From Comamonadaceae bacterium (GTDB lineage: Bacteria > Pseudomonadota > Gammaproteobacteria > Burkholderiales > Burkholderiaceae), in contig CANCCJ010000003.1 in assembly GCA_947374535.1 (NCBI GenBank), forward strand, positions 1-64,000: a stretch of 64,000 bases of DNA. The letters are read 5' to 3'. Position numbers and translations under genes: made by a program. Below are positions 57,311 through 64,000 of this stretch, piece after piece (the first letter of the stretch is position 1; each line of letters opens with the position of its first letter). The notes beneath the pieces were generated by a model, which saw only the letters and a program-made list of their open reading frames with translations, had not been told where the DNA came from and searched no databases.

Positions 57311-57913
57311 ATGTTGCTCGACGACCAAGAATCCCAACTCGTGCTGGTGGACTACCAAGCTCGCCTAATGCCTGCCATTTTTGAAGCTGAACTGGTGCTG
57401 GCCAACGCCATGCGTTTGGCTCAAGCCGCTCATTGGATGGAGGTGCCAACCTACGGCACCGAACAAAACCCAGACAAATTGGGCCAAAACCCTGCCGAGT
57501 TGCGCGCCCTGTGTCGCCGCACTTTGCCCAAAATGAGTTTCAGTGCTTGTCCCGATGGCTTGAGCGACGTGCTGCGCCCCGCTGCGCGCGCGCCATCTGG
57601 CAATGCCCGCAGCTTGCCTAAGCATTTGCAAAAAGCGGTGCCGCAAGAGCCAACGCGCCAAAGCATCGTGATCGCTGGCTGCGAAGCTCACGTGTGTTTG
57701 TTGCAAACCGCTTTGGATTTGCTGGAAGAAGAATATTCAGTGTGGGTGGTGACCGATGCCTGTGGTTCACGCACCGAGCGCAACCGCGATGCCGCATTTG
57801 ACCGTCTGGCTGGCGCGGGTGCCGAACTGGTGACCACTGAGATGGTCCTGTTTGAATGGCTGCGTACCGCTGAGGCCGATCCGTTCAAAGAAATTCAGGC
57901 GCTGATCAAGTAA
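57311..57913 (+). CDS. Isochorismatase family cysteine hydrolase
   Basis: 200 residues. The Asp-Lys-Cys triad is visible: Asp14 in LVLVDYQARLM, Lys in LPKMSFSAC (about 75), and the nucleophile Cys in AGCEAHVCLLQTA (about residue 136). No isochorismate-metabolism neighbours, so nicotinamidase-like or another amide/ester hydrolase is more likely. No Shine-Dalgarno is seen before the ATG. Confidence 0.83.
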   Translation: MLLDDQESQLVLVDYQARLMPAIFEAELVLANAMRLAQAAHWMEVPTYGTEQNPDKLGQNPAELRALCRRTLPKMSFSACPDGLSDVLRPAARAPSGNARSLPKHLQKAVPQEPTRQSIVIAGCEAHVCLLQTALDLLEEEYSVWVVTDACGSRTERNRDAAFDRLAGAGAELVTTEMVLFEWLRTAEADPFKEIQALIK

Positions 57914-58028
57914 ACGGAGCAAGTAATTTTCGGGCGAGGGTATTCACGCACTCGAAAAGTCAGCTTGTTGCAAGTCCGTCATTCTCATAATTATGAATTC
58001 AGTAGAAGTTCGTTTTTAGGAGATAGAG

Positions 58029-59924
58029 ATGGTTGCGTATGCAGATTTTCACCGCCGTTCCATTGAGGACCGCGACGCTTTTTGGTCTGAGCAAGCCAAA
58101 TTAGTTGATTGGGAAACCCAGCCGCAACAAATCTGCGATTACAGCAATCCTCCGTTTGCCAAGTGGTTCGTAGGCGGCAAAACCAACCTCTGTCATAACG
58201 CGGTGGACCGTCACCTCAAAGACCGCGCTGACCAAGCTGCATTGATCTTCGTTTCCACCGAAACCAACCAAGAGCACACCTACAGCTTCCGCGACTTGCA
58301 CGCCGAAGTGCAGCGCATGTCGGCGATTTTGAAAGATTTGGGCGTCGTCAAAGGCGACCGCGTCTTGATCTATATGCCCATGATTGCTGAAGCTGCGTTT
58401 GCCATGTTGGCTTGCGCACGTTTGGGTGCTGTCCATTCGGTGGTGTTTGGCGGTTTTGCTTCTCACTCTTTGGCGACGCGCATTGAAGATGCGTCACCCA
58501 AAGTCATCATCAGCGCTGACGCCGGCTCACGTGGTGGCAAAGGCGTGCCTTACAAGCCTTTGCTCGACGAAGCGATCAAGCTGTCAGCCCACAAGCCTGC
58601 CAACGTCATCATGGTGGATCGCCAATTGGCTGCTTTCACCCCCGTGGCTGGCCGCGATGTGGATTACGCCACTGAGCGCGCCAAACACATGGACACGCAA
58701 GTGCCTTGTGAGTGGGTTGAGTCCACGCACCCCAGCTACACCCTTTACACATCAGGCACAACCGGCAAGCCCAAAGGCGTGCAACGCGACACCGGCGGTT
58801 ACACCGTGGCCTTGGCATCGACCATTCCTCATATTTACCAAGGCAAGCCGGGCGGCACCTTTTTCTGCACCAGCGACATCGGCTGGGTGGTGGGCCACAG
58901 CTACATCATCTACGGTCCCTTGATTGGCGGCATGGCCACCATCATGTATGAAGGCTTGCCCATTCGCCCAGACGGCGGCATCTGGTGGAGTTTGGTTGAG
59001 AAATACAAAGTCAACGTCATGTTCAGCGCGCCTACGGCGATTCGCGTGCTCAAAAAGCAAGACCCAGCGCTGCTGACCAAATACGACTTGTCCAGCTTGC
59101 AAGCCCTGTTCTTGGCAGGTGAGCCTTTGGATGAGCCCACTGCCAAGTGGATTTCAGAAGGACTGAACGGCAAAGCCATCATCGACAACTACTGGCAAAC
59201 CGAAACCGGCTGGCCTATCTTGACCATTTGCAACGGCGTGGAAAAGGCGGCTAGCAAATTTGGTTCACCCGGCAAGGCGGTGTATGGCTACAACGTCAAG
59301 CTGGTCGACGACCAAACCGGCGAAGAGCTGACAGGCGCCAACCAAAAAGGCGTGTTGACCATCGAAGGGCCATTGCCTCCCGGCAACTTGCAAACCATTT
59401 GGGGTGACGACAAGCGTTTTGTCAGCACTTATTGGAACACCGTCCCTAACAAACTCGTTTACAGCACTTTTGACTGGGCTGTGCGCGACGAAGACGGTTA
59501 CTACTTCATCTTGGGCCGTACCGATGACGTGATCAACGTCGCGGGTCACCGCTTGGGAACCCGCGAAATCGAGGAAAGCATTTCTAGCCACCCCAACGTG
59601 GCGGAAGTGGCCGTGGTCGGTGTGGCCGATCAGCTCAAGGGTCAAGTGGCCATGGCGTTCGCCATTGCCAAAGATACTTCGGGTTTGACCAATGACGCAG
59701 CACGCAAAGCTTTGGAATCCGAAGTCATGAAGGTGGTGGACTCGCAGCTCGGTGCCGTGGCCCGTCCTTCGCGCGTGATTTTTGTGTCGGCTTTGCCCAA
59801 GACACGCAGCGGCAAATTGCTGCGTCGTGCCATCCAAGCCGTCGCCGAAGGCCGCGATCCTGGCGACTTGACCACGATGGATGATCCAGCTGCACTGCAG
59901 CAGATCAAAGACCAAATCGTCTAA
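58029..59924 (+). CDS. prpE: Propionate-CoA ligase (propionyl-CoA synthetase)
   Basis: 631 residues. It activates propionate to propionyl-CoA through an adenylate. ANL-superfamily motifs: YTSGTTGKPKGVQRDTGGY at the phosphate loop, YWQTETGWPI, and the catalytic Lys of RSGKLLRR near the C-terminus. The opening YADFHRRSIEDRDAFW and the ADAGSRGGKGVPYKPLLDEA segment are PrpE features rather than Acs. TAGGAGATAG gives a good ribosome binding site. The rest of the 2-methylcitrate cycle is not in the window; propionyl-CoA may also feed PHA synthesis. Confidence 0.95.
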   Translation: MVAYADFHRRSIEDRDAFWSEQAKLVDWETQPQQICDYSNPPFAKWFVGGKTNLCHNAVDRHLKDRADQAALIFVSTETNQEHTYSFRDLHAEVQRMSAILKDLGVVKGDRVLIYMPMIAEAAFAMLACARLGAVHSVVFGGFASHSLATRIEDASPKVIISADAGSRGGKGVPYKPLLDEAIKLSAHKPANVIMVDRQLAAFTPVAGRDVDYATERAKHMDTQVPCEWVESTHPSYTLYTSGTTGKPKGVQRDTGGYTVALASTIPHIYQGKPGGTFFCTSDIGWVVGHSYIIYGPLIGGMATIMYEGLPIRPDGGIWWSLVEKYKVNVMFSAPTAIRVLKKQDPALLTKYDLSSLQALFLAGEPLDEPTAKWISEGLNGKAIIDNYWQTETGWPILTICNGVEKAASKFGSPGKAVYGYNVKLVDDQTGEELTGANQKGVLTIEGPLPPGNLQTIWGDDKRFVSTYWNTVPNKLVYSTFDWAVRDEDGYYFILGRTDDVINVAGHRLGTREIEESISSHPNVAEVAVVGVADQLKGQVAMAFAIAKDTSGLTNDAARKALESEVMKVVDSQLGAVARPSRVIFVSALPKTRSGKLLRRAIQAVAEGRDPGDLTTMDDPAALQQIKDQIV

Positions 59925-60079
59925 ACAGGGCGCGTACGGCTGAGTTTCAGTGGCACAATCTTGGATGTTACTTGGGTCAATCCTGATCAAAGTCGCATCC
60001 GCTAACCGGTGCAGCCGTGTCGCGGAGGTTTTTTTCCAACCAACTAATGTTTCCTGCAGGGGAACGGAGGTCAGCGCAA

Positions 60080-62944
60080 ATGAGTGAGACAACGATTTAT
60101 CAAGCCTATTCAGGCAACACCCATCTCTTTGGGGGCAACACCCCTTACGTCGAAGAGATGTATGAAAACTATCTAGCCAACCCAGGTAGCGTGCCCGATT
60201 CTTGGCGCGAGTACTTTGATGCGCTTCAGCATGTGCCCGCAGTCGATGGCTCCAATGCCAAAGACGTGCCCCATTTGCCTGTCATCAACGCTTTTGCCGA
60301 ACGCGCCAAAGCCGGCGGCACCAAAGTGGTCATGGCCAGCGAAAACGTCGAAATGGGTCGCAAGCGCACGGCTGTGCAGCAACTTATCGCCGCCTACCGC
60401 AACGTGGGCCAACGCTGGGCTGACCTCGATCCACTCAAGCGCACGGAACGCGCCAATATTCCTGACCTTGACCCTGCTTTCTACGGTTTCACTGACGCCG
60501 ACCAAGAAACTGTGTTCGACACCAGCAACACCTTTTTCGGCAAGAACAACATGTCTCTGCGCGAGTTGCTCAATGCACTGCGCGAAACCTACTGCGGCAC
60601 CTTGGGCGCCGAGTACATGTACACCTCCGAGCAAACAGAAAAGCGTTGGTGGCAAGAGAAGTTGGAAAGCATTCGCAGCAAGCCCAACTTCAACTCTGAC
60701 AAAAAGAAAGCCATCCTTGAGCGCTTGACCGCTGCTGAAGGCTTGGAGCGTTACCTGCACACGAAATATGTGGGCCAAAAGCGCTTCTCGCTCGAAGGTG
60801 GCGAAAGCTTCATCGCCGCGATGGACGAGCTGATCCAGCAAGCCGGTATCAAAGGCGTGCAAGAAGTTGTGATCGGTATGGCCCACCGTGGCCGCTTGAA
60901 CGTGTTGGTCAACACCATGCGCAAGTTGCCGTCCGACCTGTTCGCTGAGTTTGACCACACGGCACCTGAAGAGTTGCCTGCTGGTGACGTGAAGTACCAC
61001 CAAGGCTTCAGCTCTGACGTGTCGACCGCTGGTGGCCCCGTCCACTTGTCGCTCGCGTTCAACCCCTCGCATTTGGAAATCGTCAACCCTGTGGTGGAAG
61101 GTTCTGTGCGCGCCCGTATGGACCGCCGTGCTGACCCCTTGGGCAAGCAAGTGCTGCCGGTGTTGGTGCACGGTGACTCCGCTTTTGGCGGTCAAGGCGT
61201 GAACCAAGAAACGCTGGCCTTGGCTCAAACCCGTGGTTACGCCACAGGCGGCACGGTGCACATCATCGTGAACAACCAAATTGGTTTCACCACCTCTGAC
61301 CCACGCGACATGCGCTCTAGCGTGTTCTGCACCGACATCGTCAAGATGGTCGAGGCACCTGTGTTGCACGTCAACGGTGATGATCCAGAAGCCGTCGTGT
61401 TGGCCACGCAGTTGGCCCTCGAATACCGCATGACTTTCAGCAAAGACGTGGTGCTCGACATCGTGTGTTTCCGCAAGTTGGGTCACAACGAACAAGACAC
61501 CCCAGCGTTGACTCAGCCGCTGATGTACAAAAAAATCGCCGCTCACCCTGGCACCCGCAAGTTGTTTGCTGACAAGTTGACCACCCAAGGCTTGGGCGAG
61601 ACTTTGGGCGACGACATGGTCAAGGCGTATCGCGCCGCTTTGGATGCTGGCAAGCACACACACGACCCCGTGTTGACCAACTTCAAGACCAAGTTCACCG
61701 TGGACTGGTCACCCTTCATGGGCAAGAAGTGGACAGACGCTGGCGACACCGCCATTCCCATGGCCGAATGGAAGCGTTTGGCTGAAAAAATCACCACTAT
61801 TCCTTCCTCTGTCACGCCCCACCAATTGGTGAAAAAGGTGTACGACGACCGCGCAGCAATGGGCCGAGGTGAGGTGAATGTGGACTGGGGCATGGGCGAG
61901 CACATGGCGTTCGCCTCCTTGGTGGCCAGTGGCTACCCCGTGCGTTTGTCGGGTGAAGATTGTGGTCGTGGCACGTTCACACACCGCCACGCTGTGATTC
62001 ACGATCAGAAGCGCGAAAAGTGGGACACAGGCACCTACGTGGCGTTGCAACACGTGACCGAAAACCAAGCCCCCTTCGTTGTGATCGACTCGATCTTGTC
62101 TGAAGAAGCGGTGCTCGGTTTCGAATACGGCTACGCCTCGAACGATCCCAACACCATGGTCATCTGGGAAGCCCAGTTCGGCGACTTCGCCAACGGCGCC
62201 CAAGTTGTGATCGACCAGTTCATCGCCTCGGGTGAAGTCAAGTGGGGCCGTGTCAACGGTTTGACCTTGATGCTGCCTCACGGCTACGAAGGTCAAGGCC
62301 CAGAACACAGCTCGGCACGCTTAGAGCGTTTCATGCAATTGGCTGCTGACACCAATATGCAGATCGTGCAGCCCACCACGGCCAGCCAGATCTTCCACGT
62401 GTTGCGTCGTCAAATGGTGCGTGACTTGCGCAAGCCATTGATCATCTTCACACCGAAGTCGCTGTTGCGTAACAAAGACGCCACGTCGCCTGTGTCTGAA
62501 TTCACCAAAGGTTCGTTCCAAACCATCATTCCTGAGAACAAAGCGCTCAAGGCCGACAAGGTCAAACGCGTGTTGGTGTGCTCGGGCAAGGTTTACTACG
62601 ACTTGGTCAAGAAGCGTGAGGAGCTGGCCGCTGATGACGTCGCAATTCTGCGCGCCGAACAGCTCTACCCATTCCCTCACAAAGCTTTCGCAACCGAACT
62701 CAAAAAGTACCCCAACGCCACTGAATTGGTGTGGACGCAAGACGAGCCTCAAAACCAAGGCGCATGGTTCTTTGTGCAGCACTACATCCACGAAAACATG
62801 TTGCCTGGTCAAAAGCTGGGCTACTCAGGTCGTGCCGCTTCTGCGTCACCCGCCGTGGGTTACTCACACTTGCACCAAGAGCAGCAAAAGTCATTGGTCG
62901 AAGGCGCATTCGGCAAGCTCAAAGGCTTCGTGCTGACCAAATAA
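60080..62944 (+). CDS. sucA: 2-oxoglutarate dehydrogenase E1 component
   Basis: 954 residues from the ATG at 60080 behind ACGGAGG; the frame is open earlier but without similarity. The N-terminal segment YVEEMYENYLANPGSVPDSW (about 24-43) is the E2-interaction part, the TPP-binding part carries GDSAFGGQG and NNQIGFTTSDPRD, and HNEQDTPALTQP follows. It decarboxylates 2-oxoglutarate in the TCA cycle. sucB follows 39 bases later. Confidence 0.97.
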   Translation: MSETTIYQAYSGNTHLFGGNTPYVEEMYENYLANPGSVPDSWREYFDALQHVPAVDGSNAKDVPHLPVINAFAERAKAGGTKVVMASENVEMGRKRTAVQQLIAAYRNVGQRWADLDPLKRTERANIPDLDPAFYGFTDADQETVFDTSNTFFGKNNMSLRELLNALRETYCGTLGAEYMYTSEQTEKRWWQEKLESIRSKPNFNSDKKKAILERLTAAEGLERYLHTKYVGQKRFSLEGGESFIAAMDELIQQAGIKGVQEVVIGMAHRGRLNVLVNTMRKLPSDLFAEFDHTAPEELPAGDVKYHQGFSSDVSTAGGPVHLSLAFNPSHLEIVNPVVEGSVRARMDRRADPLGKQVLPVLVHGDSAFGGQGVNQETLALAQTRGYATGGTVHIIVNNQIGFTTSDPRDMRSSVFCTDIVKMVEAPVLHVNGDDPEAVVLATQLALEYRMTFSKDVVLDIVCFRKLGHNEQDTPALTQPLMYKKIAAHPGTRKLFADKLTTQGLGETLGDDMVKAYRAALDAGKHTHDPVLTNFKTKFTVDWSPFMGKKWTDAGDTAIPMAEWKRLAEKITTIPSSVTPHQLVKKVYDDRAAMGRGEVNVDWGMGEHMAFASLVASGYPVRLSGEDCGRGTFTHRHAVIHDQKREKWDTGTYVALQHVTENQAPFVVIDSILSEEAVLGFEYGYASNDPNTMVIWEAQFGDFANGAQVVIDQFIASGEVKWGRVNGLTLMLPHGYEGQGPEHSSARLERFMQLAADTNMQIVQPTTASQIFHVLRRQMVRDLRKPLIIFTPKSLLRNKDATSPVSEFTKGSFQTIIPENKALKADKVKRVLVCSGKVYYDLVKKREELAADDVAILRAEQLYPFPHKAFATELKKYPNATELVWTQDEPQNQGAWFFVQHYIHENMLPGQKLGYSGRAASASPAVGYSHLHQEQQKSLVEGAFGKLKGFVLTK

Positions 62945-62983
62945 ATCGTTGAAACGAAAACACCCAATACAGAAAGAATTGAT

Positions 62984-64000
62984 ATGGCAATCATCGAAGT
63001 AAAAGTTCCGCAGCTCTCTGAATCCGTGGCCGAAGCCACCATGCTGCAATGGAAAAAGAAAGTCGGCGAGTCTGTCGCAGCTGACGAGATCTTGATCGAC
63101 ATTGAGACCGACAAAGTCGTGCTCGAAGTGCCTGCACCCGCTGCTGGCGTTTTGTGCGAAATCGTGGTCGCCGATGGCGGCACCGTGGCTGCTGAACAGC
63201 TCATCGCACGCATCGACACCGATGGCAAAGTGGGCGCTGCTGCTCCTGCGGCAGCAGCACCCGCAGCCGCCGCACCAGCCGTTGCTGCACCTGCAGCTGC
63301 CGCCCCTGTGTCCACCAGCAAAGCTGGCGTGGCCATGCCAGCAGCTTCTAAGTTGATGGCTGATAACAATTTGGCCGCTGGCTCTGTGTCTGGCACAGGC
63401 AAAGACGGTCGCGTCACCAAAGGCGATGTGTTGTCTGCTGTGGCGGGTGGTGTGCAATCCACTGCCTCTGTGATTCCTACAGGCGCACCTGCCAAATCAT
63501 TGCCACAAGTTGCAGCTCCTTCCGTGGCTTTGGGCGAGCGTCCAGAGCAACGCGTGCCGATGACCCGTTTGCGTGCGCGTGTGGCCGAGCGTTTGCTGCA
63601 ATCGCAATCGACCAACGCCATCCTGACCACGTTCAACGAAATCAACATGGCTCCCGTCATGGACATGCGCAAGCGCATGCAAGAGCGTTTCGAGAAGGAA
63701 CACGGCGTCAAGCTCGGCTTCATGAGTTTCTTTGTCAAAGCCGCAGTGCATGCTTTGAAGAAGTTCCCTGTGTTGAACGCTTCGGTGGATGGCAACGACA
63801 TCGTCTACCACGGCTACTTCGACATCGGTATTGCTGTGGGTTCACCACGCGGTTTGGTGGTGCCAATTTTGCGCAACGCCGACCAAATGAGCTTTGCCGA
63901 CATCGAGAAGAAAATTGCTGAATTCGGCGTGAAAGCCCGTGACGGTAAATTGGGCTTGGAAGAAATGACCGGCGGTACTTTCTCTATCTCCAACGGCGGC
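62984..64000 (+). CDS. sucB: 2-oxoglutarate dehydrogenase E2, dihydrolipoyl succinyltransferase (partial)
   Basis: 339 codons in the window; the 3' end lies outside. One lipoyl domain (Lys44 in IETDKVVLEV), an Ala/Pro linker, the subunit-binding domain (MPAASKLMADN, GKDGRVTKGDV) and most of the catalytic domain, ending in GGTFSISNGG. A single lipoyl domain and the PQLSESV opening separate it from AceF. It transfers succinyl groups to CoA. Usually followed by lpd. Confidence 0.96.
   Translation, partial: MAIIEVKVPQLSESVAEATMLQWKKKVGESVAADEILIDIETDKVVLEVPAPAAGVLCEIVVADGGTVAAEQLIARIDTDGKVGAAAPAAAAPAAAAPAVAAPAAAAPVSTSKAGVAMPAASKLMADNNLAAGSVSGTGKDGRVTKGDVLSAVAGGVQSTASVIPTGAPAKSLPQVAAPSVALGERPEQRVPMTRLRARVAERLLQSQSTNAILTTFNEINMAPVMDMRKRMQERFEKEHGVKLGFMSFFVKAAVHALKKFPVLNASVDGNDIVYHGYFDIGIAVGSPRGLVVPILRNADQMSFADIEKKIAEFGVKARDGKLGLEEMTGGTFSISNGG

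Noticed and set aside
59951..59970. Sigma-54-like element (GTGGCACAATCTTGG) upstream of sucA
   Set aside because: The spacing between the GG and the expected GC is short by one base and the second element ends GG instead of GC, so it does not fit the -24/-12 consensus.
60173..61663. Long reading frame antisense to sucA (496 codons), and similar ones antisense to aceE (36807-38333) and parE (12500-13390)
   Set aside because: These are codon-structure shadows of strongly biased genes; their proteins are rich in His, Gln, Val and Arg and show no domains.

Overview
The window is a stretch of ordinary bacterial chromosome, very densely coded. It reads as a betaproteobacterium of the order Burkholderiales, most likely family Comamonadaceae (Limnohabitans/Rhodoferax-like). 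The evidence for this is the pyrG-kdsA-eno string, the divergent FixL/FixJ-type two-component pair next to aceE, a pyruvate dehydrogenase operon in which both E2 and E3 carry lipoyl domains, a phasin gene with a PHA-type operator, and a TRAP transporter. This placement is inference from gene content and order. No rRNA, tRNA, insertion sequence, prophage, CRISPR array or toxin-antitoxin pair was seen. No gap between genes exceeds about 300 bases; the longest is 42687-42973.

Layout. 1-4.9 kb: start of eno, kdsA and pyrG (minus), then coaBC and dut (plus) and a SlyD-type FKBP (minus). 4.9-6.5 kb: the ribosomal-protein L16 hydroxylase RoxA and a tiny Ala/Pro-rich lipoprotein behind a three-hairpin leader. 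6.5-11.3 kb: a minus-strand run of MFS, a 50-residue membrane peptide, methyltransferase, dapA, bamC and an MBL hydrolase. 11.4-15.8 kb: parE-parC. 15.8-19.2 kb: a zinc-ribbon protein, a DCC protein, an amidase, and two paralogous secreted Gly/His-rich proteins flanking a MAPEG gene. 19.2-27.1 kb: exonuclease, MFS, a PLD-type nuclease, phasin, a FAD oxidoreductase, an NlpC/P60 lipoprotein, pyrD, rpiA and an SDR. 27.1-36.3 kb (minus): a TRAP transporter, oligopeptidase A, folD and a sensor kinase/regulator pair resembling DctS/DctR. 36.4-42.7 kb: aceE-aceF-lpdA.

42.9-50.3 kb is almost wholly minus strand: a putative 2OG-Fe(II) oxygenase, a SpoIIAA-like protein, then an eight-gene run. In transcription order that run is GNAT, J-domain protein, three uncharacterised acidic proteins, TapT (tRNA acp3U), RbgA/YlqF GTPase and an RNase D-like exonuclease. 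50.4-56.6 kb: dusC, a hypothetical, MFS, ycaO, a VOC protein and a pseudouridine-synthase-like protein that appears to have lost its catalytic residues. 56.6-64 kb: NlpC/P60 peptidase, isochorismatase-family hydrolase, prpE, sucA and the start of sucB.

Much of the content is central metabolism (pyruvate and 2-oxoglutarate dehydrogenases, propionyl-CoA synthesis, C1-folate, pyrimidine and CoA synthesis) together with translation-related modification enzymes (RoxA, YcaO, DusC, TapT, RbgA). The best candidates for undescribed biology are the J-domain/three-acidic-protein operon (46.9-49.7 kb), the catalytically degenerate pseudouridine synthase (55.8-56.6 kb) and the structured leader of the small lipoprotein (6.15-6.25 kb).
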